Shown: in pieces, positions 7,298 to 15,069 of the stretch
Numbering within the stretch: the stretch's first letter is position 1
Layout of the letters: every line of letters starts with the position of its first letter
NCBI GenBank assembly: GCA_017505465.1
Contig: JAFVPE010000029.1
Location: forward strand, 1 to 35,673
Length of the DNA stretch: 35,673 nucleotides
DNA from: Clostridia bacterium
Lineage (GTDB): Bacteria > Bacillota > Clostridia > Christensenellales > Borkfalkiaceae
Direction of reading: 5' to 3'
Made by a program: the position numbers and the translations under genes
The notes under the pieces: model-generated
The model's database searches: none
Seen by the model: only the letters and a program-made list of their open reading frames with translations
What the model was told of the DNA's origin: nothing

Positions 7298-8578
7298 ATG
7301 GCTACGGGTGAATTTACCGATAAAGTGCGCATTATCATTAGAGCAGGCGACGGCGGCGACGGAATGAACTCCTTCAAAGCTTACAAAGGCAAGCCTGCGT
7401 GCGGCCCTGACGGCGGTGACGGCGGCAGGGGCGGCAACGTGTATTTTGTGGGCGACAAGGATATGAACGATTTGTTTCCGTTCCGTTTCCAATCCCGCTA
7501 TTTTGCCGAGAACGGCGAAATGGGCGGCACGCAAAAATGCTTTGGTAAGAGCGGTGCGGACATCAAAATTAAAGTACCCCTTGGCACGCTTGTGCGCGAC
7601 GAGGAAACGGGCAGGCTCATTTGCGACGTTTTCGAGGACGGACAAGAAATTTTGGTTGCAAGGGGCGGCAACGGCGGTAAGGGGAACGTGCGTTTTACCA
7701 CGGCGAGAAGACATGCGCCGAACTTCGCGCAAAAGGGCGAAAAGGTGAAACAGCACTCCGTTATTTTGGAGCTTAAAGTGATTGCGGACGTGGGCTTCGT
7801 CGGTTTCCCGAACGTTGGGAAGAGCACGTTGCTTTCCAAAATTTCGGCGGCTAGGCCGAAGATTGCGAACTACCACTTCACAACCCTTTCCCCCAACCTT
7901 GGCGTAGTGCGCTATTATGAAAAATCCTTCGTGGCGGCGGATATTCCCGGTCTTATCGAAGGGGCGGCGCAAGGCGCAGGCTTGGGGCACGATTTCCTTC
8001 GCCATATCGAGCGTACCCGTATGCTTTGCCACGTGGTGGACATTTCGGGCTGCGAAGGGCGAGATCCCATTGAAGATTTCAAGAAAATCAACGAAGAGTT
8101 GAAGGAGTTTAGCGAAGCACTTTCCAAGCTTCCGCAAATTGTCGTTTGCAACAAGTGCGATATTTACGGAGCGGAAGACAATCTCAAAGCGTTTAAGAAG
8201 AAATACGGTAGAAAGTATAAGATTTTCCCGATTACGGCGCTTTCGGGCGACGGCACGAGAGAGCTTATCGAAGGGATTTTTGCGGTGTTGAACGAATTGC
8301 CGCCCGTTGAGCCCGTGCGCATCGAAGAAGAATTTGAGTACAAGGCAAACGACGATTTGAGCTTCGAGATTTTCAAGGACGAGGACGGCGTGTACGTGGT
8401 TGTCGGCGGTTTGGTGGATATGCTTTGCCGCAACGTTGTGTTGAACAACCCCGACTCGATGTTGTATTTCCAAAAGGTATTGCGACTTCGCGGCGTTATC
8501 AAGGAACTCGTAAAAATGGGTTGCCAAGAGGGAGATACTGTATCTATAGGGGACGTAGAGTTCGATTTCGTACCTTAA
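7298..8578 (+). CDS. obgE: GTPase ObgE/CgtA (ribosome assembly, stringent response)
   Basis: 426 residues in the full three-domain layout. The glycine-rich Obg fold occupies about 1-158 (GDGGDGMNSFKAYKGKPACG, CGPDGGDGGRGG). The G domain follows with P-loop GFPNVGKST, switch TTLSPNLGVV, DIPGLIEGAAQGAGLG and VCNKCD. A C-terminal OCT domain (about 345-426) ends the protein. It binds the large ribosomal subunit and links GTP/ppGpp level to assembly. I place the start at ATG 7298 (MATGEFTDKV) after AGAGG 7287-7291; a longer frame from 7238 overlaps the promoter and has a non-conserved tail. A repeat array begins right after the stop. Confidence 0.96.
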   Translation: MATGEFTDKVRIIIRAGDGGDGMNSFKAYKGKPACGPDGGDGGRGGNVYFVGDKDMNDLFPFRFQSRYFAENGEMGGTQKCFGKSGADIKIKVPLGTLVRDEETGRLICDVFEDGQEILVARGGNGGKGNVRFTTARRHAPNFAQKGEKVKQHSVILELKVIADVGFVGFPNVGKSTLLSKISAARPKIANYHFTTLSPNLGVVRYYEKSFVAADIPGLIEGAAQGAGLGHDFLRHIERTRMLCHVVDISGCEGRDPIEDFKKINEELKEFSEALSKLPQIVVCNKCDIYGAEDNLKAFKKKYGRKYKIFPITALSGDGTRELIEGIFAVLNELPPVEPVRIEEEFEYKANDDLSFEIFKDEDGVYVVVGGLVDMLCRNVVLNNPDSMLYFQKVLRLRGVIKELVKMGCQEGDTVSIGDVEFDFVP

Positions 8579-8597
8579 ACGGCGGATTTGCGTCGCA

Positions 8598-9221
8598 TTT
8601 CGGCGTTGCGTTTCCGCGCCCCTTGGTCACGTACAGGCGTACGTTCCCTGCGGTGTGCTCAACGCGCCTTGAACTACTCGCAACTGCGCCGTTTATAACG
8701 GCAGGACGGAGTGTGCGAAATTGTGTTGTATTTCGGCGTTGCGTTTCCGCGCCCCTTGGTCACGTACAGGTTTCTCGAACAATGTAATGGAAACATTGTT
8801 CTCGGTCATCGTGAACGCGGGGTTTATGCGTTCACTCATCTCGCCCCTACAAGGCGTTATCAACGCCTTGCTTAACGGGCAGCTCGTCGCTCCCTACGGT
8901 GTGCTCAACGCGCCTTGAACTACTCGCAACTACGCCGTTTACAACGGCAGGACGGAGTGTGCGAAATTACGTTGTATTTTGGCGTTGCGTTTCCGCGCCC
9001 CTTGGTCACGTACAGGTTTCTCGAACAATGTAATGGAAACATTGTTCTCGGTCATCGTGAACGCAGGGTTTATGCGTTCACTCATCTCGCCCCTACAAGG
9101 CGTTATCAACGCCTTGCTTAACGGGCAGCTCGTCGCTCCCTGCGGTTGCTCAACGCGCCTTGAACTACTCGCAACTGCGCCGTTTACAACGGCAGGACGG
9201 AGTGTGCGAAATTACGTTGTA
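8598..9221. repeat. Tandem repeat array: two ~245-bp units plus a 133-bp deleted unit
   Basis: Units begin at 8598 (133 bp), 8731 (246 bp) and 8977 (245 bp); a fourth begins at 9222 and breaks off after about 15 bp. The first unit lacks the central ~112 bp. Hairpins in the full unit are GAACAATGT/ACATTGTTC (8777-8801), GTGAACGC/GCGTTCAC (8811-8835), AAGGCGTT-ATC-AACGCCTT (8851-8869) and GCCGTT-TAC-AACGGC (8934-8948). The equivalent of the last in unit 1 is GCCGTT-TAT-AACGGC (8698-8712), so the loop changed and the stem did not. Units differ by only a few substitutions, so the amplification is recent. Open frames across it repeat with the unit and do not look like a real protein. Confidence 0.93.
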
Positions 9222-9361
9222 TTTTGGCGTTGCGTTAATGCCTTCGGCATAGTGCGCAAAACTGCGTTTTGCTAAAATGGGGCTTATTTTCGTGAGCTCT
9301 GCCCACGCCCGACAAAGGCTCTGCCTTTGCAATCCGCAAGGAACTGAGTTCCTTGACTTCC
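9222..9361. repeat. Hairpin-mosaic element, end piece of the obgE-yhbY array
   Basis: Hairpins in order: ATGCC-TTC-GGCAT (9238-9250), GCAAAAC-TGC-GTTTTGC (9256-9272), GTGAGC-TCT-GCCCAC with one mismatch (9292-9306), AAAGGC-TCT-GCCTTT (9314-9328), and cap AAGGAAC-TGA-GTTCCTT (9338-9354) followed by GACTTCC (9355-9361). Read in reverse complement it starts with foot GGAAGTC, then the cap, then GCGGATTGCAAAGGC, as at 4805-4845. The cap stem differs from the usual CGAGAAAC stem yet remains perfectly paired. Confidence 0.88.
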
Positions 9362-9383
9362 AAACTTAAAAAAGGATAATAGT

Positions 9384-9695
9384 ATGATTGTTACAAGTGA
9401 AAACATTACAAGCAAACAAAGAAGTAAACTCAAATCTATCGCGGCGACTTTGTCGCCCGTTACCCAAATCGGCAAAGGGGGCATCACAGAGAATCTCTTG
9501 AAAACCTTGTCCGACGCGCTTGACGCGCACGAGGTAATTAAGGTTACCATTCTCGACAACGTGGACGAAGATCCGAAAAACCTTGCCGAAAACGTGGCGG
9601 AGCTTCTCGAAGCCGTTTGCGTTATCGTCATCGGCAGAAAAGCGGTGTTCTATCGCTATTCGCGCAGAGATAAATTCGCTCATATTGAGCTTTAA
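9384..9695 (+). CDS. yhbY: YhbY-family (CRM domain) RNA-binding protein
   Basis: 103 residues, a single CRM (CRS1-YhbY) domain. The signature GKGGIT is at about 31-36, preceded by LSPVTQI and followed by LLKTLSDALDAHEVIKV and the C-terminal VIVIGRKAVFYRYSR strand pair. The family binds 50S precursors or pre-rRNA and is linked to ribosome assembly, which fits the nearby obgE. RBS AGGA lies shortly before ATG 9384. The hairpin repeat separates it from obgE. Confidence 0.93.
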   Translation: MIVTSENITSKQRSKLKSIAATLSPVTQIGKGGITENLLKTLSDALDAHEVIKVTILDNVDEDPKNLAENVAELLEAVCVIVIGRKAVFYRYSRRDKFAHIEL

Positions 9696-9771
9696 CCAAA
9701 AAAAGATTGTTTAATATTCCGTTTTTTGCGTTATAAATAAGAGCAAAGAACGAATTTTTGAGGTCGGCATT

Positions 9772-10284
9772 ATGGAAAAAGAAGAATTGAAACAGGAAGA
9801 AGCTTGCAAAAAAGAAGAAAAATGCAAGAAAAAACTCAACAAAAAGGAAGAGCTCGCCAATGCGATTGCAGAAGCGGAAGAATGTAAGCGCAAATGGTAT
9901 GCAGTGACTGCGGAATACGAAAATTACCGCCGCCGCACGCAAAACCAAGCGGCGCAACGTTATGCGGACGGCAGAAACGACGTGGTGGCATCTCTTTTCC
10001 CTATTGGGGACAACCTTGAAAGAGCGCTCACGGCTTGTTCGGACGAGAACACCAAGCAAGGCTTGAATATGGTGCTTGCGGCTTTCAAAAAGGTATTGGA
10101 AGGGGAAGGAGTGGAAGAAATCGATCCCGTTGGACAACCCTTCGACGCAAACACAATGGAAGCGATTATGGCAATGCCCGCCGCTGAAGGCGAAGAGAGC
10201 GGCATCGTCAAGCAAGCGTACGTAAAGGGCTATAAAAAAGGCGAAAAAGTCCTTCGCTATGCGCAGGTTATCGTAACGCAGTAA
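9772..10284 (+). CDS. grpE: Nucleotide exchange factor GrpE
   Basis: 170 residues. The first ~60 are very rich in Lys, Glu and Cys (KKEEKCKKKLNKKEEL) and should form the long coiled coil. KWYAVTAEYENYRRRTQNQ is the family helix motif, and the C-terminal beta domain has the expected PVGQPFDANTMEAIMAMP and VLRYAQVIV. GrpE speeds ADP release from DnaK. dnaK lies 6.8 kb downstream instead of adjacent, and no hrcA gene or CIRCE inverted repeat is present before grpE. RBS GAGG is 13 bases before the ATG. A terminator follows. Confidence 0.95.
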   Translation: MEKEELKQEEACKKEEKCKKKLNKKEELANAIAEAEECKRKWYAVTAEYENYRRRTQNQAAQRYADGRNDVVASLFPIGDNLERALTACSDENTKQGLNMVLAAFKKVLEGEGVEEIDPVGQPFDANTMEAIMAMPAAEGEESGIVKQAYVKGYKKGEKVLRYAQVIVTQ

Positions 10285-10291
10285 ATTTATT

Positions 10292-10320
10292 CCCGTCCAT
10301 AGGACGGGTTTTATTTTTTT
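10292..10320 (+). terminator. grpE terminator
   Basis: Perfect stem CCCGTCC (10292-10298), loop ATA, GGACGGG (10302-10308), then TTTTATTTTTTT. It ends the grpE transcript just before a new promoter. Confidence 0.88.
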
Positions 10321-10325
10321 AGGTA

Positions 10326-10354
10326 TTGACAAACGTTTTTTTGTGTAGTATAAT
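10326..10354 (+). promoter_or_regulatory. Consensus promoter of the zinc-ribbon gene cluster (TTGACA-17-TATAAT)
   Basis: Both hexamers match consensus: TTGACA at 10326-10331 and TATAAT at 10349-10354, with 17 nt between. A leader of about 73 nt to ATG 10434 contains a weak hairpin (ATAGGGAAA pairing with TTTTCCTAT). Confidence 0.92.
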
Positions 10355-10433
10355 AAGGGCATAATAGGGAAATATTGGTTTTCCTATGAGTAAAAAGGCC
10401 TTCTCACTCGTCTTAATAGTAGGGGATAGTATT

Positions 10434-10934
10434 ATGTTTTGTAGATATTGTGGGAAAGAAGTATTAGACCAAGCGTATATGTGTCCATCGTGTGGAAGTA
10501 TGTTAAAGGAGCTGCCTTCGCCGATTGTAGAGCCTATACAAATAGAAGAAAAACCGCAGAAAAAGCGTGATAAATACAAAGTGCCTGCGATGGTGCTCTC
10601 CATTGTGGCGATAGTATTGAGCGGTATTCAACTCGCTTTTGTTTTGGGTACGATGTCGACGCTTGGCGTTGCTTTATTCGGCTCGTCCGTGGTGGGAAGC
10701 GACGATTGGGCGGCACTCGGTTGGCTTGGCGTCGTTTGGTTTGCATACGGCGTGTGGGCTTTAATCGGTTTGTCGCCGTTCTCGACGGCAACGGGCATCA
10801 TCGGCTTTTGCTTTGGCAGAAAGACGGAAAATGAAAAAATAAAAAAACTGTCTATTGTAGCATTCGTTTTGGCTATTATCGTGGCGGTTTGTGCGGTATT
10901 TGTTTATGCGTTTATTTTCGTAGGAAACGTATAA
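10434..10934 (+). CDS. Zinc-ribbon membrane protein, paralog 1 of 4
   Basis: 166 residues. The N-terminal zinc ribbon has CRYCG and CPSCG, 17 residues apart, then an acidic Pro/Glu linker (PSPIVEPIQIEEKPQKKR) and about four hydrophobic segments, with a GFCFGRKTENEKIKKLSIVAF loop recalling DUF4190-type proteins. The ribbon should be cytoplasmic. Function is unknown. I choose ATG 10434 (after AGGGGA) because all four paralogs begin with M-F/Y-C-R/K; an in-frame upstream ATG at 10386 would add 16 residues with no good ribosome site. First gene of a four-gene tandem family driven by the promoter at 10326. Confidence 0.85.
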   Translation: MFCRYCGKEVLDQAYMCPSCGSMLKELPSPIVEPIQIEEKPQKKRDKYKVPAMVLSIVAIVLSGIQLAFVLGTMSTLGVALFGSSVVGSDDWAALGWLGVVWFAYGVWALIGLSPFSTATGIIGFCFGRKTENEKIKKLSIVAFVLAIIVAVCAVFVYAFIFVGNV

Positions 10935-10959
10935 ACAAACGGAGAAAAAGGAGAAGATT

Positions 10960-11535
10960 ATGTATTGTAGATATTGTGGGCAAAAAGTATCGGATGACGG
11001 TGCGTTTTGTTCGTTTTGCGGAAAAGCTTTGAATAATATGCCAAAAGCGGAGCCCATCAAGGCGCAAGCTTTCATTGTAGAGCCGACGCCGATTGCGGAA
11101 CAACGCAATGATTTGGAATCTTCGGGGCAAGCAATGCAAGAAGCTCAACCTAAAAGCAGAAAAGCCTTCCAAAAGGTGGCGACCATTTTAACGAGGGTTG
11201 CTATTCCCTTCAATGCGGTGGCGTTCGGGTTTTTCGTATTTTCCATATTTCTTGCGGTTGTTTGTTTTATAGAAACGGGGGATTCGTATTTAGAGGCTGT
11301 AAGTATGGCGAATATGTGTTTTTCACTTGCGACGTCGCTGATTGCAATCGGGGCGGAGGCTTCTATCGTGGCGTTCGTATTCTCACGTATTCAAAAGGAA
11401 GACGAGGATATTAAACGCAGGGCGCTCGGAGTATTTATTGGGGGAATCGTTTTATTGGTTCTCATTTCCGTAGCGTACGGTATGTTTATTGGCTTTTTCG
11501 GCGGTGAAGCCACAATAGAGTTTTTATTATTTTAA
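10960..11535 (+). CDS. Zinc-ribbon membrane protein, paralog 2 of 4
   Basis: 191 residues. Zinc ribbon CRYCG...CSFCG at the very N-terminus, a linker with AEPIKAQAFIVEPTPIAE, then hydrophobic segments (VAIPFNAVAFGFFVFSIFL, a long one around SLATSLIAIGAEASIVAF, and the C-terminal IGGIVLLVLISVAYGMF). The intracellular loop FSRIQKEDEDIKRRA matches the same place in paralog 3 (FSLIQKVDPSIKKKS). The RBS is AAGGAGA before ATG 10960, 25 nt after paralog 1. Role unknown; a membrane sensor or assembly factor is only a guess. Confidence 0.85.
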   Translation: MYCRYCGQKVSDDGAFCSFCGKALNNMPKAEPIKAQAFIVEPTPIAEQRNDLESSGQAMQEAQPKSRKAFQKVATILTRVAIPFNAVAFGFFVFSIFLAVVCFIETGDSYLEAVSMANMCFSLATSLIAIGAEASIVAFVFSRIQKEDEDIKRRALGVFIGGIVLLVLISVAYGMFIGFFGGEATIEFLLF

Positions 11536-11545
11536 GAGGTGAAAT

Positions 11546-12109
11546 ATGTTTTGTAGATTTTGCGGTAAGCAGGTATTAGACGAAGCGTATATGTGTCCGT
11601 CCTGCGGATGTATGATTAGACCTTTGCCCCAAGCGGTTGCACCCGTAACGGTGGAAGCGCCTGCGTCCAAAGAACCGTCTAAGGCGCATAAGGTTTTACA
11701 TAGGCTGTCGAAAAATTTTACCAAGGTCGGTGTAATTCTCAATGCGATTGGGTTTGGTTTCACGATTTTGTCTATTATCTTTATGATTATCGGCTTGGCC
11801 GGGGCGGAAGAATACGGCTATCTTTCCCAACTTTCCAGCTCGACGATGGAAGAGCTTAATTATGCGGAAGAGATGATGGCAACCGGTATGATATTTTGGT
11901 ATTTTTTTGGGTTGTACGGACTGATTGCCGTTGCGGTTTCTTCGGAGCTTTCTACCGTGGGCTTTGTATTTTCGCTCATTCAAAAGGTTGATCCAAGCAT
12001 AAAGAAGAAATCCATTCCCGTATTCGCCGTAGCTATATTTTTGATGTACCAAATGACGTTCGTATTTATATTCGGCGCTTATATGCTGATGTTGTCAGCT
12101 GCGCTTTAA
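11546..12109 (+). CDS. Zinc-ribbon membrane protein, paralog 3 of 4
   Basis: 187 residues. CRFCG and CPSCG form the zinc ribbon (its EAYMCPSCG nearly copies paralog 1's QAYMCPSCG). A linker rich in Pro, Val and Ala follows, then four hydrophobic segments. The first (VGVILNAIGFGFTILSII) aligns with VAIPFNAVAFGFFVFSIF of paralog 2, so these two are the closest pair. RBS AGAGG precedes ATG 11546, only 10 nt after the previous stop. The gene arose by tandem duplication; its function is unknown. Confidence 0.85.
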   Translation: MFCRFCGKQVLDEAYMCPSCGCMIRPLPQAVAPVTVEAPASKEPSKAHKVLHRLSKNFTKVGVILNAIGFGFTILSIIFMIIGLAGAEEYGYLSQLSSSTMEELNYAEEMMATGMIFWYFFGLYGLIAVAVSSELSTVGFVFSLIQKVDPSIKKKSIPVFAVAIFLMYQMTFVFIFGAYMLMLSAAL

Positions 12110-12123
12110 CAAGGAGGGAAATT

Positions 12124-12624
12124 ATGTTTTGTAAATATTGCGGAAAAGAATTGAACGACCAAGCGGTGATTTGTCCTGCTTGCGGTTGTTTGGCGGAAAA
12201 GGAAGAGCCCGTTCAAGCGGAAAACACCGCGTTGGCGTGCGTTGAGCCTACGCCCGTAGCTCCCTTGACGGCAGAAGAAATTGCCAAAAAGGAAGCGGAA
12301 GAAAAGCAAAAGTGCATAGAGAGTAGAACGAAAAAAACGGGCTTGTTTTCCGTTTTGGCTTTCTCGTTTTTATGCGCGACGGCGTTTGCGCTTTGCGGAC
12401 AGCTTTCCGATTTGTTGCATTATATCATCGGTGCGAGCTATTATTACGACAGCGCAGGGTTTGCGTTTGCCATTATCTTCTCGCTCGTTGCGCTTGGTAT
12501 GAGCATTACGGCGTTCGTGCTTAGCAGAAAAATTAAAAAGGAAAGACCGGGCGTAGCGATTATTAGCACGTTCGTATTTATCGCAAGTATTTTTGCGTTT
12601 TTCATTTGTATTTTATTTAGTTAA
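12124..12624 (+). CDS. Zinc-ribbon membrane protein, paralog 4 of 4
   Basis: 166 residues. Zinc ribbon CKYCG...CPACG, a linker with the shared phrase VEPTPVAPLT followed by a charged helix (EEIAKKEAEEKQKCIESRTKK), then three to four hydrophobic segments, including ALGMSITAFVLSRKIKKE, which matches the loop found in the other copies. RBS AAGGAGG precedes ATG 12124. The most divergent copy; an SDR gene follows at 24 nt and may be co-transcribed. Function unknown. Confidence 0.85.
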   Translation: MFCKYCGKELNDQAVICPACGCLAEKEEPVQAENTALACVEPTPVAPLTAEEIAKKEAEEKQKCIESRTKKTGLFSVLAFSFLCATAFALCGQLSDLLHYIIGASYYYDSAGFAFAIIFSLVALGMSITAFVLSRKIKKERPGVAIISTFVFIASIFAFFICILFS

Positions 12625-12647
12625 ATTTAAGATAGGAGAGGATTATT

Positions 12648-13409
12648 ATGATTAGTTTGAAAGACAAAGTGGTTATCATCACGGGCGGCGGCAGAGGTAT
12701 CGGTTTCGGGCTTTCGACGGCGTTTGCCAAAGCAGGCGCAAAGCTCGTTATCACGGGCAGAACGGAGAGTACTTTGCTTTCCGCAAAGGAAAAGCTTGAA
12801 GCGGAGCACGGCTGTGAAGTGCTTTGCGTAGCGGCGGACGGTGCGGACGAAGCGGCAATCCAAAACGTTATCGACAAGACGGTGGAAAAATTCGGGCGTA
12901 TCGACGCGGTAGTAAACAACGCGCAGGCGTCCGCTTCGGGTAAAATGCTCGTGGACCACACGAAGGAAGATCTCGACCTTGCCATTTATTCGGGTATTTA
13001 CGCGACCTTCTTCTATATGCAAAAGGCGTTCCCTTACTTGAAGGAAACGAAGGGCTGCGTCGTGAACTTTGCAAGCGGTGCAGGTTTGTTTGGGCGTATT
13101 GCGCAGTCTTCCTATGCGGCGGCGAAAGAGGGTATCCGTGGGCTTTCCCGTGTAGCGGCAACCGAATGGGCGCCTTACGGCGTGCGTGTAAACGTCATTT
13201 GTCCGTTGGCAATGACGGAAGGCTTGAAGAAGTTCAAGGAGGAATATCCCGAACGCTACGAACAGACGATCAAGGGCGTGCCTATGGGCAGATTTGCCGA
13301 TCCCGAACAGGATATCGGCGGTATGTGCGTATTCCTTTGCTCCGATTTGGCAAGCTACGTCACGGGTGAAACGATCACCTTGCAGGGTGGCAGCGGTTTA
13401 AGACCGTAA
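12648..13409 (+). CDS. Short-chain dehydrogenase/reductase (SDR)
   Basis: 253-residue classical SDR. Cofactor motif TGGGRGIGFG (TGxxxGxG) is near residue 12, VVNNAQ (NNAG motif with Gln for Gly) near 90, catalytic Ser in NFASGAG, and YAAAK (YxxxK) near 155. The C-terminal GMCVFLCSDLASYVTGETITLQGG is typical of the FabG/2,4-dienoyl-CoA reductase-like group. An Arg after the first strand (TGRTES) suggests NADPH. The substrate cannot be told from sequence. RBS AGGAGAGG precedes ATG 12648. A strong GC-rich terminator follows. Confidence 0.9.
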   Translation: MISLKDKVVIITGGGRGIGFGLSTAFAKAGAKLVITGRTESTLLSAKEKLEAEHGCEVLCVAADGADEAAIQNVIDKTVEKFGRIDAVVNNAQASASGKMLVDHTKEDLDLAIYSGIYATFFYMQKAFPYLKETKGCVVNFASGAGLFGRIAQSSYAAAKEGIRGLSRVAATEWAPYGVRVNVICPLAMTEGLKKFKEEYPERYEQTIKGVPMGRFADPEQDIGGMCVFLCSDLASYVTGETITLQGGSGLRP

Positions 13410-13422
13410 TTTCAACACAACG

Positions 13423-13454
13423 AAAAAAGCGCGCGTATTCGCGCGCTTAATTTT
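13423..13454. terminator. Terminator after the SDR gene
   Basis: Perfect 9-bp stem AAGCGCGCG (13427-13435), loop TATT, CGCGCGCTT (13440-13448), then AATTTT. A-rich on the left side, so it could work in both directions. Confidence 0.82.
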
Positions 13455-13473
13455 CGATTTGGAAGGAAAAGCA

Positions 13474-15069
13474 ATGAAAAGAATTTGGTGCTGTATATTA
13501 TCGTTGCTGATGTTGTTCGCGTGTGCGGCAACGGCGTGTTCCCCGTCTAAGGGCTCGTCGGAATCCACCTTCACGGCGGAAGAATGCGAATTATCGTTGA
13601 CGACGAAAACGTATAAAATAGAGGACGGACAAACCGTTCCCTTGGAAGTTTCGTTCACCGTGGACGGCAAGGACGTAAATAAAGCGTTGCTTTCCTACGC
13701 TTCAAGCGACGAGAATATCGCTACGGTGGACTTGAATGGGAACGTTACGGGCGTCACGGAAGGAAAGGCGTATATCACCGTTTCGTACGGGGAAAAATCT
13801 GTAAAAGCGACGGTCAACGTCACGCTGCGCGTGAACAAAATGAAGTTGTCGCATACGAGCGTATTGTTGCCGATTGGCGAAACGAAAAAGGTGTCGGCAA
13901 CGGTGCAATACGGCTTGACGAAGATAGAAAATCCTTCGCTTGTGTGGGAGTCGTCCGACACGACGGTGGCAACCGTGGAAAATGGTGTGATTACGGCGGT
14001 TTCGAATGGCAAAGCGAACGTCACCGTTACCTACGAGGACGTGAAGGAAACGATTGTTGTGGAATCGGTTGTAGAAGCGACGGCAGCGCAAGTCAATACG
14101 TTTAGCGAAGAATACGTAAATATTTACGGGCGTAGCTACATAAGCAACGACGCGCTTAGCTTTGACCATTGTGCAAATGCGATTGAAATTGGCGTGGTCG
14201 GGGACTCTTTTTCCGTTGAAATGAGTTCTACGATAAAAAGCTATATGCGCGTATTCGTGGACGGCGCAACGACGAGCCAAAAAATCGACGTGAAGGGGAA
14301 TCGGGAAACCTATCAAATTACCGATCTTGGCGAAGGCTATCATAAAGTTCGTTTGGTCAAGATAACGGAAATGACGATTGCAGGATGGAGTATTTTTGGT
14401 TTTGAGGCGGAAAAATTCTTCGTTATGCCTGAAAAATCCGATTTGAAGATTGAGTTTGTGGGTGATTCCATCACCGTAGGCTACGGTGTCATGGGGTACG
14501 TGGGACAGGACGGAAATGCAGATAATACCGACTGCTCGAAGGCGTATTCCTACGTGGCGGCTCGTGAATTGAATGCCGATTATTCCATCGTGGCGGTTAC
14601 GGGTATTTGCGCTAAAACCAATCAATGGACAGATTTGAATATGATGTCGGTATATTCCAACGTTTCTACGCGCAATGGGAATGCGTACTCGTTTGACGAG
14701 CCTGCCGACGTGGTGGTATTAAACTTGGGTACGAACGAGGCAACCCATCTTTCCGAGGAACACGGTCAAGGAGCGGACGCAGGACCTGCGTATGCGCAGA
14801 TATTCCCTACGCATTACAAGGAAATGCTTACGCTCATTCGTAAAAAGAATCCCAACGCATATATCATTTGTCTGTATGGAATGATAGAAGAGTTTACGGC
14901 AATTTCTAACGGAATCAAAATAGCGATTGGCGAAATGGAAGATGAAAAAATCGTTTACAATCCATTCTCGTTTCGTGGGGATTTTAATGGCGCAGGAAGG
15001 CACCCTAGCTCTGTTGCGCAAAAGAAATGGGGAGAAGATTTGGCGGACTATATAAGGACTTTATTATGA
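13474..15069 (+). CDS. Secreted lipoprotein: two Big_2 domains plus CE2-type SGNH carbohydrate esterase
   Basis: 531 residues. A lipoprotein signal ends at ACAATACS, with Cys about 22 as the lipid site. Two bacterial Ig-like (Big_2) domains follow (about 38-115 and 120-195; both have the SSDxxxATV...G.V pattern). A jelly-roll-like segment comes next, then an SGNH hydrolase: IEFVGDSITVGYG (Ser about 331), NLGTNEAT in place of GxND, and GRHPSS with the catalytic His near the C-terminus. This layout matches family CE2 esterases that deacetylate xylan or similar polysaccharides. ATG 13474 follows GGAAGGA; an upstream TTG at 13459 is less likely. The stop overlaps the next start by 4 nt (ATGA). 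Confidence 0.88.
   Translation: MKRIWCCILSLLMLFACAATACSPSKGSSESTFTAEECELSLTTKTYKIEDGQTVPLEVSFTVDGKDVNKALLSYASSDENIATVDLNGNVTGVTEGKAYITVSYGEKSVKATVNVTLRVNKMKLSHTSVLLPIGETKKVSATVQYGLTKIENPSLVWESSDTTVATVENGVITAVSNGKANVTVTYEDVKETIVVESVVEATAAQVNTFSEEYVNIYGRSYISNDALSFDHCANAIEIGVVGDSFSVEMSSTIKSYMRVFVDGATTSQKIDVKGNRETYQITDLGEGYHKVRLVKITEMTIAGWSIFGFEAEKFFVMPEKSDLKIEFVGDSITVGYGVMGYVGQDGNADNTDCSKAYSYVAARELNADYSIVAVTGICAKTNQWTDLNMMSVYSNVSTRNGNAYSFDEPADVVVLNLGTNEATHLSEEHGQGADAGPAYAQIFPTHYKEMLTLIRKKNPNAYIICLYGMIEEFTAISNGIKIAIGEMEDEKIVYNPFSFRGDFNGAGRHPSSVAQKKWGEDLADYIRTLL

Noticed and set aside
8425..9275. Four overlapping open frames of 65-120 codons in the obgE-yhbY gap
   Set aside because: They repeat the same peptide with the 245-bp unit and lie in palindromic DNA without ribosome sites.
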